Source: an uncultured Ignavibacteriales bacterium (GTDB lineage: Bacteria; Bacteroidota; Ignavibacteria; Ignavibacteriales; Ignavibacteriaceae). From it: a stretch of DNA of 18,163 nt. Numbering within the stretch: the first letter of the stretch is position 1; every line of letters begins with the position of its first letter. The translations under genes were made by a program, and so were the position numbers. The notes beneath the pieces are model-generated. The model had not been told where the DNA came from. It searched no databases and saw only the letters and a program-made list of their open reading frames with translations. The stretch is taken from the NCBI GenBank assembly GCA_913053915.1, contig CAJXGP010000005.1, positions 1 through 18,163 of the forward strand, in the 5' to 3' direction. Below are positions 15,909 to 18,163 of the stretch, piece after piece.

Positions 15909-15949
15909 AGCCGGGTAATCTCTTATTAGAGGTTTCCGGCTTCTTTTTT
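15909..15949 (+). terminator. Strong intrinsic terminator after the TonB-receptor operon
   Basis: AGCCGG (15909-15914) pairs with CCGGCT (15936-15941). A second helix ATCTCT/AGAGGT encloses a TATT loop, with a small internal loop between the helices. A T-rich run (TTCTTTTTT) follows at 15941-15949. Stem, GC content and T-tract make this a convincing rho-independent terminator. It ends 24 nt after the 431-aa gene begins its untranslated tail and only 11 nt before the next start codon. Confidence 0.88.
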
Positions 15950-15960
15950 GTGAGGATAAT

Positions 15961-18163
15961 ATGATTAAAAAATTACTATTGGTAATAGCTTCTTTTTGCT
16001 TTTTCAGTACTCTAACTTTTTCCCAACCTGCTCATCCTAAAAGGGAGTTCCGAGGTGCTTGGATTGCCACCGTTGTAAATTTAGACTGGCCTTCTTCAAA
16101 TCATCTTACAACTGCTCAACAAAAAGAAGAATTGATTAATATTCTTAATGGATTAAAAGCAACAGGCATTAATTCCGTAATTTTTCAAATTCGTACAGAA
16201 TGTGATGCTCTCTATAATTCACCTTATGAGCCGTGGTCGTATTGGTTAACCGGTCAACAAGGAAAAGCTCCGGATCCATATTATGATCCTTTAAAATTTG
16301 CAATTCAAGAAGCTCATAAAAGAGGAATGGAATTACAAGCGTGGTTTAATCCTTACAGAGCAGTGAGGCAAATTGGAAGCTATGTGCTGGCAAGTAACAA
16401 TGTAACAAAAGTACATCCGTCCTGGATTGTAACTTACGGTCATATAAAAGTACTCAACCCCGGATTGCCTCAAGTGAGAGCTTATATTACTAAAATTGTA
16501 ATGGATGTAGTTAGAAGATATGATATCGATGGAGTTCATTTCGATGATTATTTTTATCCTTATCCAAATGGTACAAAGTTTAATGATGATAAAACTTTTG
16601 CTGATTATCCGAATGGTTATAAGGCAGAACAGAAAGCCGACTGGAGAAGGAATAATGTTAATTTATTGATAAAAATGGTTCATGACAGCATTGAAGTCGT
16701 AAAACCATACGTGAAATTCGGTATTAGTCCATTTGGAATTTGGAAAAGCCATGTACCAAGCGGTATTGTCGGTTTATCTTCTTATAATGATCTATATGCA
16801 GATGCTGTTTACTGGTTACAACACAAATTGATTGATTATGTAGCCCCGCAGTTATACTGGCCGTTCGGCGGCCTTCAGGATTATGGGAAACTTATGAATT
16901 GGTGGTCTACTCAAACAAATGGAAGACAGTTATATATCGGACAGGCTGCATTTAATATAAATAACAGGAATTGGACTGCCTCCGAGCTTCCAAATCAAAT
17001 AAAGGCAGATCGAAATAATCCGAATGTACAGGGTAGTATTATGTTCCGGGCTTTAGCCGGTATTCTTAATAATGAAAAAGGTTTTACAGATAGTTTAAAA
17101 AATAACTATTATAAATATCCTGCGCTTTTACCGGTGATGGCATGGAAGGATACAATAAAACCCAATATGCCGAGAAATCTAAAAATTACCCGGCTTGCCG
17201 GTACGGGAGTGAGCGCACTTAAATGGGATACTCCATATAGCGCTAGTGACGGTGATACTACGAGCAGGTATGTGGTATATGCATTTAAAAATGCTTCGGT
17301 TCAAAAATCCGATATTGATAATGCGGCAAATATCTTCGATGTAACCGGTGAAAACTATGAAATCCCCACTGCTGCTTCATCCATTTCCAATTCGAAAGTT
17401 TATTTTGGGATAACTTCTTTGAATAGGAACTCGGTTGAAAGCTCTATTAGTAATATTGTAGAAATAATGCCTCCTCAAAAAATATTGCTTGCTTCTCCAA
17501 CTAACGATGCAATAAACCAAAGGGATACGGTCTTACTAAAGTGGAAATATACTAACGGAGCAGCAGAATATAAATTGCAAGTTTCATCCGAACCGGCTTT
17601 TAAAACGGGTTTAATCTACAACAAAAGCGGTTTAATTGATACTTTTGCAGTAGTTACTAATTTTGCAGGTCTTTCAAAATATTATTGGCGTGTGCAAGCA
17701 CAAAATATTGCCGATACGGGCAGCTATTCTAACCTTTATTCATTTATAACCGGCTTTCCGAAAGCTCCCATACTTATTTCGCCGGAGCATAGCAAAACCG
17801 GCGTTTCTGTTAATCCTACTTTGGTTTGGTCATCTGCAGATTCAGCAAAAAGCTATGAGTTGCAGCTATCGGGTTCATTAACATTTGATACTAGTACAAT
17901 TAAACTTGATTCCGTTAATATCCGGGATACATCAATAACTCTGATAAATCTTTCTGAAAATACTATTTATTTCTGGCGTGTAAGAGCTGAAAATCAGTAT
18001 GGAATAGGAAACTGGTCGGCTAAATTCGGATTTAAAACATCTAATCCTACACTTGTTCAAAAGGAGAATGGTCTTCCTTTGACTTTCAGATTAAAACAAA
18101 ATTTCCCAAATCCGTTTAATCCGGCAACACAAATTAAATATGATTTACCTAAAGAAGGTTTTG
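15961..18163 (+). CDS. GHL10 (DUF187) glycosyl-hydrolase-like protein with FN3 modules and T9SS domain, 3'-truncated
   Basis: Predicted secreted glycoside hydrolase of the GHL10 family. 734 codons are visible and the frame runs open off the window end. Residues 1-22 are a signal peptide (MIKKLLL, cleavage near FSQ). Residues about 25-390 are the GHL10 TIM-barrel-like domain: FRGAWIATVVNLDWPS, FQIRTECDALYNSPYEPWS, AWFNPYRA, the hallmark DGVHFDDYFYP with Asp190, His193, Asp195 and Asp196, FGISPFGIW, and APQLYWPF. Three FN3-like modules follow (about 400-500, 505-597 and 600-695; the latter two share a YYWRV/YFWRV strand). A T9SS sorting domain begins at about 709 with LKQNFPNPFNP and is cut by the window edge, probably missing about 60-70 residues. 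In E. coli the GHL10 protein DigH (YddW) cleaves peptidoglycan glycan strands lacking stem peptides; other members are uncharacterised, so the substrate here is open. The start has GAGG 5 nt upstream, directly after the terminator T-tract. Expression needs read-through or a promoter hidden in the preceding gene. Confidence 0.88.
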   Translation, partial: MIKKLLLVIASFCFFSTLTFSQPAHPKREFRGAWIATVVNLDWPSSNHLTTAQQKEELINILNGLKATGINSVIFQIRTECDALYNSPYEPWSYWLTGQQGKAPDPYYDPLKFAIQEAHKRGMELQAWFNPYRAVRQIGSYVLASNNVTKVHPSWIVTYGHIKVLNPGLPQVRAYITKIVMDVVRRYDIDGVHFDDYFYPYPNGTKFNDDKTFADYPNGYKAEQKADWRRNNVNLLIKMVHDSIEVVKPYVKFGISPFGIWKSHVPSGIVGLSSYNDLYADAVYWLQHKLIDYVAPQLYWPFGGLQDYGKLMNWWSTQTNGRQLYIGQAAFNINNRNWTASELPNQIKADRNNPNVQGSIMFRALAGILNNEKGFTDSLKNNYYKYPALLPVMAWKDTIKPNMPRNLKITRLAGTGVSALKWDTPYSASDGDTTSRYVVYAFKNASVQKSDIDNAANIFDVTGENYEIPTAASSISNSKVYFGITSLNRNSVESSISNIVEIMPPQKILLASPTNDAINQRDTVLLKWKYTNGAAEYKLQVSSEPAFKTGLIYNKSGLIDTFAVVTNFAGLSKYYWRVQAQNIADTGSYSNLYSFITGFPKAPILISPEHSKTGVSVNPTLVWSSADSAKSYELQLSGSLTFDTSTIKLDSVNIRDTSITLINLSENTIYFWRVRAENQYGIGNWSAKFGFKTSNPTLVQKENGLPLTFRLKQNFPNPFNPATQIKYDLPKEGF

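Noticed and set aside
16333..16539. Minus-strand 68-codon frame near the window end
   Set aside because: It lies opposite the GHL10 catalytic domain, whose open frame and motifs are clear, so it is a shadow.

Overview
This AT-rich window has every supportable gene on the + strand. It probably comes from Ignavibacteria (Ignavibacterium/Melioribacter-like) or a close relative in the Bacteroidota/Chlorobiota/Calditrichota group. The reasons are the C-terminal sorting domains of the QNYPNPFNP type, used with type IX secretion (T9SS), a PorV/PorQ-family outer-membrane protein, a TonB-dependent receptor with an N-terminal carboxypeptidase-regulatory-like domain, and the low G+C. The lineage is an inference from protein style, not from a marker gene.

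Layout. (1) 1-1218: the 3' part of a class II fumarase (TCA cycle), followed by a small unrecognised gene (1384-1716). (2) 2002-6605: two exported alpha-glucan enzymes 35 nt apart, a GH31 alpha-glucosidase and a GH13 isoamylase/pullulanase-type debranching enzyme. Neither has a T9SS sorting domain, so both probably act in the periplasm. (3) 6606-6927: a 322-nt AT-rich gap that probably carries the promoter and leader of the next operon. (4) 6928-15885: five closely spaced genes (gaps of 25, 32, 54 and 57 nt). They encode a TonB-dependent receptor, a 682-aa secreted protein with an FN3-like module and a divergent C-terminal sorting-like domain, a PorV/PorQ-family beta-barrel, an IPT/TIG plus beta-propeller lipoprotein, and a secreted beta-propeller with a classical T9SS sorting domain. 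A strong intrinsic terminator (15909-15949) closes the operon. (5) 15961-18163 (runs off the end): a GHL10 (DUF187) glycosyl-hydrolase-like protein with three FN3-like modules and the start of a T9SS sorting domain. Its start codon lies only 11 nt after the terminator's T-tract.

How the parts may work together (inference). The five-gene operon looks like an outer-membrane capture and uptake apparatus built on a TonB receptor but without any recognisable SusD. The position next to the receptor is held by a T9SS-style secreted protein, and the operon carries its own PorV-type shuttle candidate, a probable lipoprotein binder and a surface propeller. The neighbouring GH31 and GH13 enzymes would fit a branched alpha-glucan (starch, glycogen or pullulan-like) as substrate, with debranching and exo-glucosidase steps in the periplasm. 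However, a 322-nt gap separates the enzymes from the receptor operon, and nothing in the sequence fixes the substrate. No sugar-specific regulator, inner-membrane sugar transporter, RNA gene, mobile element or CRISPR array was seen.
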